Of a DNA stretch of 64,000 nucleotides, positions 35,329 to 43,182 are shown piece by piece (position 1 is the first letter of the stretch; each line of letters starts with the position of its first letter). The translations under genes were made by a program, and so were the position numbers. The notes beneath the pieces are model-generated. The model did not search any database. It saw only the letters and a program-made list of their open reading frames with translations, and was not told the DNA's origin. This DNA is from Bradyrhizobium sp. sBnM-33 (GTDB lineage: Bacteria; Pseudomonadota; Alphaproteobacteria; Rhizobiales; Xanthobacteraceae), in NCBI RefSeq assembly GCF_032917945.1, contig NZ_CP136624.1:7812001-7876000 (forward strand). Reading direction: 5' to 3'.

Positions 35329-35765
35329 TCGTCTTCTCCTCTGGGAAATCTGCTTTGCATCGTGGTGAGCCAGCGCGCGACGACATCGATCTCGGCGTCG
35401 GTAAACCCTTCCGTGAGCCGCGCATTGACCTCGGCGAGCCCCGCTTTCGACTGCGCCATTGCCGCGCGCCCGGCTGGCGTCAGCCAAAGACGCCACGCGC
35501 GCCCGTCGTCCGGATCGGCCCGCCGCTCGATCAGGTTCGCCGCCGTCATCCGGTCCACCAATCCGCTGATGCCAGGTGGTCCAAGATCGAGCGCCGCACC
35601 GGCCTCGCCCATCAGGGCGCCGTCACGCTTCCCCAGAATGAACAGCAGACCGGACTGCGTCGCGGTTACGCCGGTGTTCTGCTTGCGCGCCGCCATCCAG
35701 CGCTGCAGCCGCCGCTGCGCGACGTTGAGCAGGAACACCAGCCGGTGCTCGCGCCGGGCGTTCAT
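35325..35765 (-). CDS. MarR-family transcriptional regulator
   Basis: 146 residues with the MarR winged helix: QSGLLFILGKRDGALMGEAGAALDL, then the recognition helix GPPGISGLVDRMTAANLIERR and the wing RADPDDGRAWRLWLT. MarR proteins generally repress neighbouring catabolic or efflux genes and release on binding an aromatic or acyl-CoA ligand. It overlaps the enoyl-CoA hydratase gene by ATGA and is divergent from the MetE-like gene. The intervening region probably carries its operator. Confidence 0.88.
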   Translation of the reverse strand: MNARREHRLVFLLNVAQRRLQRWMAARKQNTGVTATQSGLLFILGKRDGALMGEAGAALDLGPPGISGLVDRMTAANLIERRADPDDGRAWRLWLTPAGRAAMAQSKAGLAEVNARLTEGFTDAEIDVVARWLTTMQSRFPRGEDE

Positions 35766-35901
35766 TGAACCGCGGATCGAAATTTATTTCGCATGCGAAC
35801 TATATAGGCGCGAGCCGCCAACTTGTCACTATAATTCTGATGCGATCCACCCGGCCGGCGATCTCGTCGTGCGGTGGCCAGGACAAAGAACGGAAGCGAT
35901 C

Positions 35902-36942
35902 ATGCCCCTGCCAAAACATCTGCTGCCGACCACCGTCGTCGGCAGCTACCCGCAGCCGGAATGGCTGGTTAATCGCGCGATGTTGTCGAAGGTGGTGCCC
36001 CGCACGCGCCTGCACGCGATGTGGCGACTGCCTGCGGAGCACCTGGAAGAAGCACAGGACGACGCCACCATCGTTGCGATCAGGGACATGGAGCGCGCCG
36101 GCATCGACATCGTGACCGACGGCGAAATCCGCCGCGAGAGCTATTCCAATCGCTTCGCCACCGCGCTTGAAGGCATCGATGACGAAAATCCGGCGATGAT
36201 CACTTCGCGTAGCGGACACGAAACGCCGGTGCCGCGTGTGGTCGGTCCGGTAAAGCGCCGCGGCCCGGTCGAGCTGCACGACATGGAATTTCTGCGAGAG
36301 AACACCGATCGCGCGGCCAAGATCACCCTGCCCGGCCCGTTCACGATGAGCCAGCAGGCCAAGAACGAATTTTATAAAGACGACGAAGAACTGGCGATGG
36401 CGTTCGCGGCGGCCGTCAACGCCGAAGCGCTCGATTTGCAAAAGGCCGGCGCTGACGTGATCCAGCTCGACGAGCCCTGGGTGCGCAACAACCCGGACCT
36501 TGCCCGGCGCTACGCTGTGAAGGCGATCAACCGCGCCCTGCAAGGCATCACTGTGCCGACCGTGGTGCATCTGTGCTTCGGTTATGCCGCGGTCGTCCCC
36601 GGCTCGACCAAGCCGGCCGGCTATTCCTTCCTTGCCGAACTTGCCGATACCAGTGCCGAGCAGATTTCGATCGAGGCTGCGCAGCCGAAACTCGATCTCG
36701 GCGTGCTCAAGGATCTGTCGTCGAAGAAGATCATGCTCGGCGTGCTCGACCTCGGCAATCCCGAGATCGAAGCCGCCGATGTGGTGGCCGGCCGCATCCG
36801 CAACGGCCTCAAGCACGTCGCCTCCGACCGACTGGTCATCGCGCCCGATTGCGGCATGAAATACATGCCGCGCCATGTCGCGTTTGGGAAATTGAAAGCG
36901 ATGTGCGACGCCGCAGCGACGGTGCGCAAGGAGATCAGCTAA
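35902..36942 (+). CDS. MetE C-terminal-like methyltransferase (cobalamin-independent methionine synthase family)
   Basis: A 346-residue TIM barrel of the MetE catalytic-half family. It begins LPTTVVGSYPQPEWL, with DIVTDGEIRRESY and the zinc-site segments VHLCFGY (His, Cys) and APDCGMKYMPR (distal Cys). Stand-alone proteins of this length lack the folate-binding MetE N-terminal half and may use another methyl donor or catalyse a different thiol transfer. The ATG at 35902 has GGAAG at about 6 bases. It overlaps convergently by 8 bp with the next minus-strand gene. Confidence 0.85.
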   Translation: MPLPKHLLPTTVVGSYPQPEWLVNRAMLSKVVPRTRLHAMWRLPAEHLEEAQDDATIVAIRDMERAGIDIVTDGEIRRESYSNRFATALEGIDDENPAMITSRSGHETPVPRVVGPVKRRGPVELHDMEFLRENTDRAAKITLPGPFTMSQQAKNEFYKDDEELAMAFAAAVNAEALDLQKAGADVIQLDEPWVRNNPDLARRYAVKAINRALQGITVPTVVHLCFGYAAVVPGSTKPAGYSFLAELADTSAEQISIEAAQPKLDLGVLKDLSSKKIMLGVLDLGNPEIEAADVVAGRIRNGLKHVASDRLVIAPDCGMKYMPRHVAFGKLKAMCDAAATVRKEIS

Positions 36943-37546
36943 GCGGCCTGCCCTGCAGCCACGCCGCGCCTCGCGCATACAAAGCCTCGACCTCGGGTCC
37001 CTTCAGGCCGGGCATGTCGCGCTTGACCGTGTAGCCGATACGGGTCTGCAAATAGGCGAGATGGCGGTAGCCCGGCGGGAATTGCTCGAGGAGGGCCTTG
37101 TCCAGCACCGGGACCGTGCCCGGCGTGACGGGGTCCATGCGGTCCTTCTCATAGATCGGCTGGCGCAGCACGATACCCCAGCGTCCCTGCCGCTTTTCGA
37201 GAAAGTCGTAGAATCTCCCGGTGCAGAGCACGTCGCACAGCACGCCCTCGACCTCGGCACGCTGCGAGATCGTCATCTTAGTCTGCGCAATCGCGCGATT
37301 TCCCGCCAAGTCGACGGAGATGCCACCGAGAAAATGCAGGATGCTGACGCCCTTGGCCCAGGCCTGCTTGCTGATTTCGATGAACTCGTCGCCGGTGCCC
37401 TGCGTCCAGGTCGCCATCATGCGGCCGTCCGGATGCCAGACCGTGCGGAAACGCTCCCAGTCGCCGGCATCACGCCAGATCGCCCAGTTCTGCAACAATT
37501 CCCGGATCAGGCGATCGTCTTCAATCTCGGCGTGACTTACGGGCAT
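36935..37546 (-). CDS. SnoaL/NTF2-like protein (bile-acid-dehydratase-like fold)
   Basis: 203 residues. The N-terminal NTF2-like barrel (about 1-140) has IRELLQNWAIWRDAGDWERFRTVWHPDG and ILHFLGGISVDLAGNRAIAQTKM. The C-terminal tail is specific to the SnoaL_4 group (DKALLEQFPPGYRHLAYLQ). These are cytoplasmic isomerases or dehydratases, often in steroid/aromatic clusters. The ATG at 37546 has AGGAAAA upstream. The 3' end overlaps the MetE-like gene end on the other strand. Confidence 0.82.
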   Translation of the reverse strand: MPVSHAEIEDDRLIRELLQNWAIWRDAGDWERFRTVWHPDGRMMATWTQGTGDEFIEISKQAWAKGVSILHFLGGISVDLAGNRAIAQTKMTISQRAEVEGVLCDVLCTGRFYDFLEKRQGRWGIVLRQPIYEKDRMDPVTPGTVPVLDKALLEQFPPGYRHLAYLQTRIGYTVKRDMPGLKGPEVEALYARGAAWLQGRPLS

Positions 37547-37605
37547 GTGCGGATTTTCCTTTGAGACATATTTCTCAGGCGTCCATGAGAAATAACTGTA
37601 CGCCT

Positions 37606-37875
37606 TCACAACAGCTTCGCGCGGACGAACAGCGCACGCAAGGCGTTGGTCGCCTGTACGGTCAGCATCGCGTTATCAGCGGCGCCCTGCAGTGCTTGCA
37701 CGGCATCGGCGTGCAACGCGCGAAATTCGATCCATTCGATCGACGAGAGATTGGTGATGAAGCGGTAGGCCTGACCGACCGTCGCGATCGACACCGTATT
37801 GCCGTTCAGGCTGATCTTGAAGACCGCCCGCAACGGGGTGTCAGAATCGGCGGCATCGCCCGCAACGGCGGTCAT
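37606..37875 (-). CDS. Small conserved-type hypothetical protein (89 aa)
   Basis: 89 residues: a soluble mixed fold (FKISLNGNTVSIATVGQAYRFITNLSSIEWIEFRALHADAVQAL) and a C-terminal helix ending LFVRAKLL. No signal peptide. Its ATG lies inside the stop of the DUF2778 gene (ATGA overlap), showing tight coupling. Family not recognised. An accessory or regulatory partner of the DUF2778 enzyme is possible but unproven. Confidence 0.7.
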   Translation of the reverse strand: MTAVAGDAADSDTPLRAVFKISLNGNTVSIATVGQAYRFITNLSSIEWIEFRALHADAVQALQGAADNAMLTVQATNALRALFVRAKLL

Positions 37876-38873
37876 GACGAAGATGGCGAACGCCGCGACG
37901 CGGTGAGGCCTTCGCGCAGACTCGGCACGACGACGAGCCGCTTGACCTCGCCGTTCCGGTAAGCCTGCAGGAATCTGTCGTAGTCTTTGATCGAGACGCA
38001 GCCGTTGGAATCGCCGTTGGGCCCGAGCAGGTAACTGTGCACGAGCAGGCCCGTTCGTCCGTGCATTTCGTTTTCGCCAATCGGCGTCATGCGCAGCGCC
38101 GCGACACCATGAAACAGTTTCTCGCGCGGCTTCAAATCGTAGATGTTGGGCGGGGTCGCGCCGACCATGCGCTGATCGACATGTGCCGGATTGTCCATCA
38201 GGCTGCCCAGCCCTGAGTGTGCCTCGAGTTTGGTGCCGCTCGGCAGGTAAACGGCGCGGGCCGAAATGTCATAGACGGCGGTCTGACTGTCATAGCCAAG
38301 CGCCGCCAGATCCTTGCGCTCGCTGAGCAGCCCATCCCCCGGCGTCAACGAGGCCAGCGAGAAGCGCATCGGCACCAGATCGGCGAGCTTCTCGAACATG
38401 GTGCGGTTGTCGGACGAGACCGGCTGCGGATCGCTTTTCACCGACTGAAGGTTGGCCAGGACCGGCCGAGACCTCGGGAGCGGGATTGCCGCTTCGACTG
38501 TCGGGGCCGGCGGCGGAGGCTGCACGTTCTCCTCACGCGATTGCTCCTCGCGCGATTGTCCGCCCAACAGGATTTCGATGTACGCGAACTCCGCGTCGAA
38601 GTCAGCGCGCTGCGGGCGGGCGGCGGCACGCCAGGGATAATTGAGGGCCAGCGAACGCCGCACCGAGGCGGAGCCGAAGCGCTCGTCGAACGAGGATGTG
38701 CTGCCGACATTCGCGGATGCGGGTTTGACCAAGCCGACCACGTCGAAATCGGTCACCCAGGCGGCCAACCCCAATGCCATGGCGAGCGCCGCCGTGCCGA
38801 ATGCCATCTCACGGAGCAATCGGCTACCGCGGCTTGACGCAAGCCCGGCTGCGCTGGTCTTGGCTCTATCCAT
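37872..38873 (-). CDS. DUF2778 protein (Tlde1/L,D-transpeptidase-like)
   Basis: 333 residues. An N-terminal basic segment and membrane anchor (ALAMALGLAAWVTDF, about 30-45) are followed by a Pro-rich linker (QPPPPAPTVEAAIPLPRSRP) and a C-terminal DUF2778 domain (about 195-320). The domain has GTKLEAHSGLG, PREKLFHGVAALR, GRTGLLVHSY and the catalytic SNGCVSIKDYD. DUF2778 is a YkuD-related fold; the Salmonella member Tlde1 cuts or exchanges D-amino acids in tetrapeptides. Here the anchor and genomic setting favour a housekeeping cell-wall enzyme rather than a secreted toxin. Confidence 0.85.
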   Translation of the reverse strand: MDRAKTSAAGLASSRGSRLLREMAFGTAALAMALGLAAWVTDFDVVGLVKPASANVGSTSSFDERFGSASVRRSLALNYPWRAAARPQRADFDAEFAYIEILLGGQSREEQSREENVQPPPPAPTVEAAIPLPRSRPVLANLQSVKSDPQPVSSDNRTMFEKLADLVPMRFSLASLTPGDGLLSERKDLAALGYDSQTAVYDISARAVYLPSGTKLEAHSGLGSLMDNPAHVDQRMVGATPPNIYDLKPREKLFHGVAALRMTPIGENEMHGRTGLLVHSYLLGPNGDSNGCVSIKDYDRFLQAYRNGEVKRLVVVPSLREGLTASRRSPSSS

Positions 38874-39061
38874 TCGTCCCCGGATCGGCGCTTCGGAATC
38901 GAATGATTCCTAAGGGATTCACCGAATAAGTCCCACCATAATGCAGATCAAAGTAAGGCGTAATCGAGACAGGCGCTTTCGGCCATCATGACCGGCCGAA
39001 TTCGCAGGTTCAAGCCTTGTATTGGTAAACGGGCCGGGGCTTCCGACCGGCCGAGCCGCGC

Positions 39062-39487
39062 TCAAGGCCGGAGAATTGGATTGGTATTCGGTGCCGGCGC
39101 CCCTTCCATCTCGGCGTGCTCTGGCAGCTTATCGCCATGTACGGCCAGCGCCGGCCCGATCCAGATCGGATCCGCGAGATGGTCCCGCCGAGGATTGGTC
39201 GTATTCGGATGGACCAGGACGCTCAATTTGCCATGGTTGAGCATCAGCCAAGGGACCAGTTCAGAAAACACCTCGCGGGCAAAGGCGACCTGGTACATGG
39301 CCTGATCGTGCGGGCCGACCTTGACGTCGTGCCACCGTCCGAGCGTGACCGAGAATCGCTCGCCGATCCACGAGCGCAGTTGCTCGGCCTCGGCCCGCGT
39401 GGTCGCCGGATCGTAGTAGATGTGGGCGTGATAGCTGGCAATTTCGCCTAGCGGTCGCGGACCGCTCGAACCGGGCTCACTCGTCAT
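39062..39487 (-). CDS. DOPA 4,5-dioxygenase family protein
   Basis: 141 residues. Conserved segments are ASYHAHIYYDP near the N-terminus and LVHPNTTNPRRDHLADPIWIG at the C-terminal end, matching the small DOPA-4,5-dioxygenase-like fold (extradiol cleavage of catechols, metal-bound by His). The ATG at 39487 has GGAG about 7 bases upstream. It is last of a series with a CMD-like and a VOC-like gene, both broken, downstream of P450 and ferredoxin. It is intact and could still be expressed. Confidence 0.8.
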   Translation of the reverse strand: MTSEPGSSGPRPLGEIASYHAHIYYDPATTRAEAEQLRSWIGERFSVTLGRWHDVKVGPHDQAMYQVAFAREVFSELVPWLMLNHGKLSVLVHPNTTNPRRDHLADPIWIGPALAVHGDKLPEHAEMEGAPAPNTNPILRP

Positions 39488-39550
39488 CCCTGTGCTCCAC
39501 GCTATCGTTGGACCGGCCGATGATCGCTGTAACCGGGGGCGTGGTCAATG

Positions 39551-40110
39551 TCAGCCCGTTTGCTTCTGGCCGCCCTCGAAGACGGCCATACCAGCGGCAG
39601 GGTCGAGGTCAACCTCGGTCGCTTCCGTCAGTCGCGCCATCGTCATGTAGAAACCGATTGCAAGAATCGATTCGACGATCTCCTGTTCGCTGAAGTGCTT
39701 GCGCATGGCGGCGAAGACCGGTTCTGAAACGCGCACGTTCTCGATCACTTCGCGGCCGAACGCCAGCAGCGCCTGTTCGGCGGCGTTGAAGGCCGCGTCC
39801 CCGTAGTTGCCCTGATCGATGCAGTCGATCTGCCGCTGGGTCACGCCGACGCCGAGCGCGATCGGAACATGCTGCCGCCATCATATTCGCCGTGCTCCCA
39901 TTGCGCGACCTGGAGGATCAGCAATTCGCGATTGACGTGGCTGAGCTTCTGGCGGTGCAGGATCGAATTGGCGAACCGCATCGCCGGAATGAAATTGGCC
40001 TCGGCATGCGCCATCATCCGGAAGATGTTCAATACGACCGGCATCCGATCGAAGGATGCACGCACGTCGCCACTGGTTGTCGCGGGATCGATCAGGGGAA
40101 GTCTTGCCAC
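39551..40110 (-). pseudogene. Carboxymuconolactone-decarboxylase family protein with single frameshift
   Basis: AhpD/CMD-like fold. The first part (ATG at 40110; RLPLIDPATTSGDVRASFD ... LLILQVAQWEHGEY) ends shortly after position 39886. Changing frame at about 39878-39886 restores WRQHVPIALGVGVTQRQIDCID and the rest to 39551. One missing base, most simply a lost A in a GAA codon before TGG, explains it. CMD proteins in such operons decarboxylate or dehalogenate ring products. As read, the product is truncated. Confidence 0.82.
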
Positions 40111-40200
40111 TCGCCTCTCCTTGCGCTTGCTGTTCTTATTGCCGAGACGCTTCCGCGCTCTGGTCGTAACTTACTTCACGGATGCCGGATCGCGCGTCGC

Positions 40201-40711
40201 TCAGCGGCCGCCGACTTCGCGGATCGGATCGGAGCCGTCCCAATCGGCGGCAACCCGGCGGATGTGCTCGAAGAAACTTCCCTTGCTTCCGCTGATGTCT
40301 GATGGGCTTGTATATCGAAATAGGCGAAGCGGCCCTTTTCGCCGCCGATCTGCCCCTCATGCCCCACTTTATAGCCAAGCGACAGCGCGCGGTCGTAGAG
40401 GGCCTGATATTCGCGGGTCCAATACGAGATGTGCTGCAAGCCCTCGCGGCCGGACTCGAGAAACTCCTTGTACATCGAGGGCGCGCCATTGCGCTGCTGG
40501 ATCAACTCGATCTGGAGATCGCCGGAATTGGCGAGCCCACGCTCATCTCCATGGCGGAGTCCTGGCCGCGGTGGCGGAAGTAATCGGTCTTGACCCTGTC
40601 GATGTAGTACCAGGGGCCGACGCCCATCACATTGACCCAGTGATCCATGGCGGCTCGGATATCACGGACGACATATCCGTTCTGGCACACCGCACCAAAC
40701 ATACGACTCAT
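40201..40711 (-). pseudogene. VOC-superfamily enzyme with two disabling lesions
   Basis: From the ATG at 40711 (GGGAGG upstream) the frame encodes RMFGAVCQNGYVVRDI and DRVKTDYFRHRG, then breaks. One base is missing near 40531-40538, after which LANSGDLQIELIQQRNGAPS continues in another frame. Near 40298-40304 a deletion of about 22 bp, removing the segment after AH, shifts frame again before DISGSKGSFFEHIRRVAADWDGSDPIREV and the stop at 40201. The remnant resembles methylmalonyl-CoA-epimerase/glyoxalase-like aromatic-pathway VOC proteins. Confidence 0.82.
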
Positions 40712-40782
40712 GCGACCCTCCCGTGTGCTTGCCGGCGGTGTAACGAGATTAGATCGAACAGTACCCGCATCGGCGCTCTCCT

Positions 40783-40806
40783 CCCTCTCCCGCTTGCGGG
40801 AGAGGG
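40783..40806. repeat. 11-bp hairpin of dispersed repeat
   Basis: CCCTCTCCCGC (40783-40793), loop TT, GCGGGAGAGGG (40796-40806), a perfect stem. It is the left part of a composite with the repeat at 40813. A degenerate AAGCGGGAGAGG half lies at 23066-23077 near copy A. Confidence 0.7.
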
Positions 40807-40812
40807 CCGGGA

Positions 40813-40863
40813 TGGGGTGTCGCCGCAAATCACGCTGTTCGTGTGGAGAGAGCTTTCCCACCC
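40813..40863. repeat. Dispersed intergenic repeat, copy B
   Basis: Runs TGGGGTGTCGCCGCAAATCA to CTTTCCCACCC and aligns without large gaps to 22981-23031. It is located between the P450 gene and the VOC pseudogene, at the P450 3' side. Confidence 0.65.
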
Positions 40864-40900
40864 GCAAGCAGGAGGCGTGAAGTCACGCCTTATCCGGCCC

Positions 40901-42121
40901 TCAATTCTCCTTCCCGAACAGCAGCGGCAACTGACGCGGGCCGCGAACGGTGCCTTCCGACCATGTGATCTTGCCGGCCGGATCGAGCCTGAAATCCGGA
41001 ATCCGCTTCAGCCATTCCTCGATCGCGACCGTCATTTCCATGCGGGCGAGATTGGAGCCAACGCAGCGATGAATGCCGAGGCCGAACGCGGCGTGGCGAT
41101 TCTCCTTGCGGTCGATCACGACCTTGTCGGCATCGGGGAACATGGCGGGATCGCGGTTCGCCGCCGGGAATGACAGCAGCACCATGTTGCCGGGCTTGAC
41201 CGGGCAGCCGCTGATCGTCGTCTCCTTCATCACCTCACGTGCCATCGTCACCGGCGAGTAGGCGCGCAGCAGCTCCTCGACCGCGAGCGGCATCAGCTCC
41301 GGCTCATTGACCAGGCGCTCGCGGTCCGCGGGCGTCTTGGCCAGATGCCACAGCGAGGACCCGATCGCGCTCCAGGTGGTGTCGATGCCGGCGATCAACA
41401 GCAGCCGCAGCGAACCCAGCACGTGTTCGTCAGCCAACGGATTTCCATCCTTGTCTTTCGCCTTCATCAAGGTCGAGATCAGATCGTCGGTCGGATTCTT
41501 CCTGCGCTGCTCGAGGTGGCCGGCGAAATAGCCGGTCATCTCCTTCACCGCCTCCATCAGCGCGTTGTCGTCCTTGATGCCGAGTTCGAGGATGCCGTGA
41601 ATCCATTTGATGAAGAGGTCGCCGTCCTTCTCGGGAATGCCGAGCATGTGCGCGATGGCGCGCACCGGAACGTGCTTGGTGTAGCGGGCGGCGGCGTCGC
41701 ATTTGCCGTCGGCAATGAACTCGTCGATCAGTTCGTTGCAGATCGCGCGTACCCGCGGCTCCAGCTTCTTCATCGCGTCCGGGGTGAAAGGCGGCAGCAG
41801 AATTTGCTTGGCCGGCTTGTGCTCGGGCGGGTCGGAAGTGATCGGTGGCGCCCGGGCCGTGATCTCCGGCCGGACGTCGCGCACGATCACACATCGGGAA
41901 GAAAAATGCTCGGTGTCGTAGGCGATTTCCTTTACCGCCTGGTAGGTGGTCGGCATGTAGCAGCCGAGAAAGCGCTCGGTGTGAACGACAGGCGAAGCCG
42001 CGCGCAGCTTTTCCCAGATCGGAAACGGATCTTCCGTCCACACCGGGTCAGTATGGTCGAAATCGTTGATCCAGTCAGTGACTGGCGGATGTTCGGGCAT
42101 GATGCTGGCGGAATCGGACAT
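40901..42121 (-). CDS. Cytochrome P450 monooxygenase
   Basis: A 406-residue soluble bacterial class I P450. The oxygen-binding I-helix is AGIDTTWSAIG (about 243-253), the ExxR motif is VEELLR, and the heme-binding loop is AAFGLGIHRCVGSNLARME with the thiolate Cys near residue 352. Electrons are expected from the adjacent ferredoxin. Sequence features (SDPPEHKPAKQILLPPF, early HFSSR) resemble CYP enzymes acting on aromatic or terpenoid substrates, but the substrate is not determined. The ATG at 42121 has AGGA about 9 bases upstream; the ferredoxin gene ends 59 bases before it. Confidence 0.92.
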   Translation of the reverse strand: MSDSASIMPEHPPVTDWINDFDHTDPVWTEDPFPIWEKLRAASPVVHTERFLGCYMPTTYQAVKEIAYDTEHFSSRCVIVRDVRPEITARAPPITSDPPEHKPAKQILLPPFTPDAMKKLEPRVRAICNELIDEFIADGKCDAAARYTKHVPVRAIAHMLGIPEKDGDLFIKWIHGILELGIKDDNALMEAVKEMTGYFAGHLEQRRKNPTDDLISTLMKAKDKDGNPLADEHVLGSLRLLLIAGIDTTWSAIGSSLWHLAKTPADRERLVNEPELMPLAVEELLRAYSPVTMAREVMKETTISGCPVKPGNMVLLSFPAANRDPAMFPDADKVVIDRKENRHAAFGLGIHRCVGSNLARMEMTVAIEEWLKRIPDFRLDPAGKITWSEGTVRGPRQLPLLFGKEN

Positions 42122-42180
42122 CGGAGCAATTCCTCTGCTTGGTTCGTTCAGATCGTGATGGATGAAGATCCGCGACCGGA

Positions 42181-42390
42181 TTATTCTTCGGTCACCTCGA
42201 TGGCAATTTCCGGACAGTTACTCTGAGCGAGCCAGGCCTTGTCTTCCAGGCCCGCAGGCACAGAACCGTCGCCTGTTTCGTGCGCGTTGCCGAATTCGTC
42301 GAGGTCGAACAGTTCGGGTGCCAGTGATTTACAACGCGCGTGTCCTTGGCATTTGTCCTGGTCGACGCGGATCTTCAGCTTTGCAGCCAT
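42181..42390 (-). CDS. [3Fe-4S]-type ferredoxin, P450 electron donor
   Basis: A 69-residue ferredoxin with Cys ligands in DKCQGHARCKSLAPE (C14, C20) and SNCPEIAIEV (C59). The second position of a 4Fe cluster is replaced (His/Ala in CQGHARC), as in P450-partner 3Fe-4S ferredoxins. It transfers electrons from a ferredoxin reductase (not in this window) to the P450 encoded downstream. The ATG at 42390 has GGGAG. First gene of the P450 unit. Confidence 0.9.
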   Translation of the reverse strand: MAAKLKIRVDQDKCQGHARCKSLAPELFDLDEFGNAHETGDGSVPAGLEDKAWLAQSNCPEIAIEVTEE

Positions 42391-42476
42391 CGCAGCGCTC
42401 CCCTCTTTGTGGCGCGTATTGTCTCGCGCTACCTTTCCGTCGGCGCAGCGGCACAGACCCGCCGGAGCACCGCGAA

Positions 42477-42516
42477 GTTATATCATATTACATTCGCGTT
42501 GCCGTTGTGCTGTCAA
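42477..42516 (-). promoter_or_regulatory. Promoter with overlapping palindromic operator for ferredoxin-P450
   Basis: Minus-strand TTGACA (42516-42511), 18-base spacer, TGTAAT (42492-42487). A 15-bp near-palindrome, GTTATATCATATTAC on the plus strand (42477-42491, arms matching 6 of 7), covers the -10 and start region. It lies in the divergent gap shared with the TetR gene, so TetR repression is likely. Confidence 0.55.
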
Positions 42517-42543
42517 GGCAAAAGTTATAGATCATGGAACCGA

Positions 42544-43182
42544 ATGCCGCCTCGACCCGCACGTAAAGCGCTGAATGCCTACCACCATGGGGATCTTCGT
42601 GATGCCCTGGTTAAGGCCGCGTTGCATGAAGTGGAACTAGGAGGTCCCGAAGCGATCAGCATCAGCGCGCTGGCCAAAAAACTCGGCGTCTCGCAGCCGG
42701 CGCCTTACAAGCACTTTGCCGATCGCGAGACGCTGCTGACGGCTGTGACGGCCGAAGCGTTCCGCCAGTTCAGTGCCATGATGCGTGCAGCGCTTGAAAA
42801 GCCCTCGAAGCAGTCGAAGCTGTCGCGCTTCGCGCAGCTCACGCTTGATTTCGGCCTGCGCCGCAACGGCATCTATCGCCTGATGTTTGCGTCTCGAACC
42901 ATGGCATGCGCGCCGAAAGGCAGCGAGCTGCATAGTGCAGCAATGGAGACCTTCGAGCTCCTGGTAGAGGCGCTGGAGGCGCCCGCTGTAGAACTGTTGC
43001 GCGAGCGGAGCGCCCTGAAGATCTGGGCCTCGCTGCACGGCGTGGTGATGCTCGCCGAACAGGGATTGCTCACTGGCCAGGCTGCCCATGTCAGCCGGGA
43101 AGAACTGGTCGAGGACATCGTGGAGGAAACCAAGCTCGCGCTGTCCGTTGCGATCGAGAAGGCCGGCAAGGCTGGTTCATGA
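42544..43182 (+). CDS. TetR-family transcriptional regulator
   Basis: 212 residues. The N-terminal helix-turn-helix (about 15-60) is ISISALAKKLGVSQPAPYKHFADRETLLTAV. The C-terminal ligand domain has the WHG-like segment LKIWASLHGVVMLAEQGLL. The ATG at 42544 is best by fit to the family; its ribosome site (GGAAC) is weak. It is divergent from ferredoxin-P450 and its stop overlaps nhaA by 4 bases (ATGA), so it could control either neighbour; the operator position favours the P450 unit. Confidence 0.87.
   Translation: MPPRPARKALNAYHHGDLRDALVKAALHEVELGGPEAISISALAKKLGVSQPAPYKHFADRETLLTAVTAEAFRQFSAMMRAALEKPSKQSKLSRFAQLTLDFGLRRNGIYRLMFASRTMACAPKGSELHSAAMETFELLVEALEAPAVELLRERSALKIWASLHGVVMLAEQGLLTGQAAHVSREELVEDIVEETKLALSVAIEKAGKAGS

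Noticed and set aside
37872..38873. DUF2778 gene as a type VI secretion effector
   Set aside because: It has an N-terminal membrane anchor and Pro-rich linker and no secretion-system genes nearby; a housekeeping cell-wall role is simpler.
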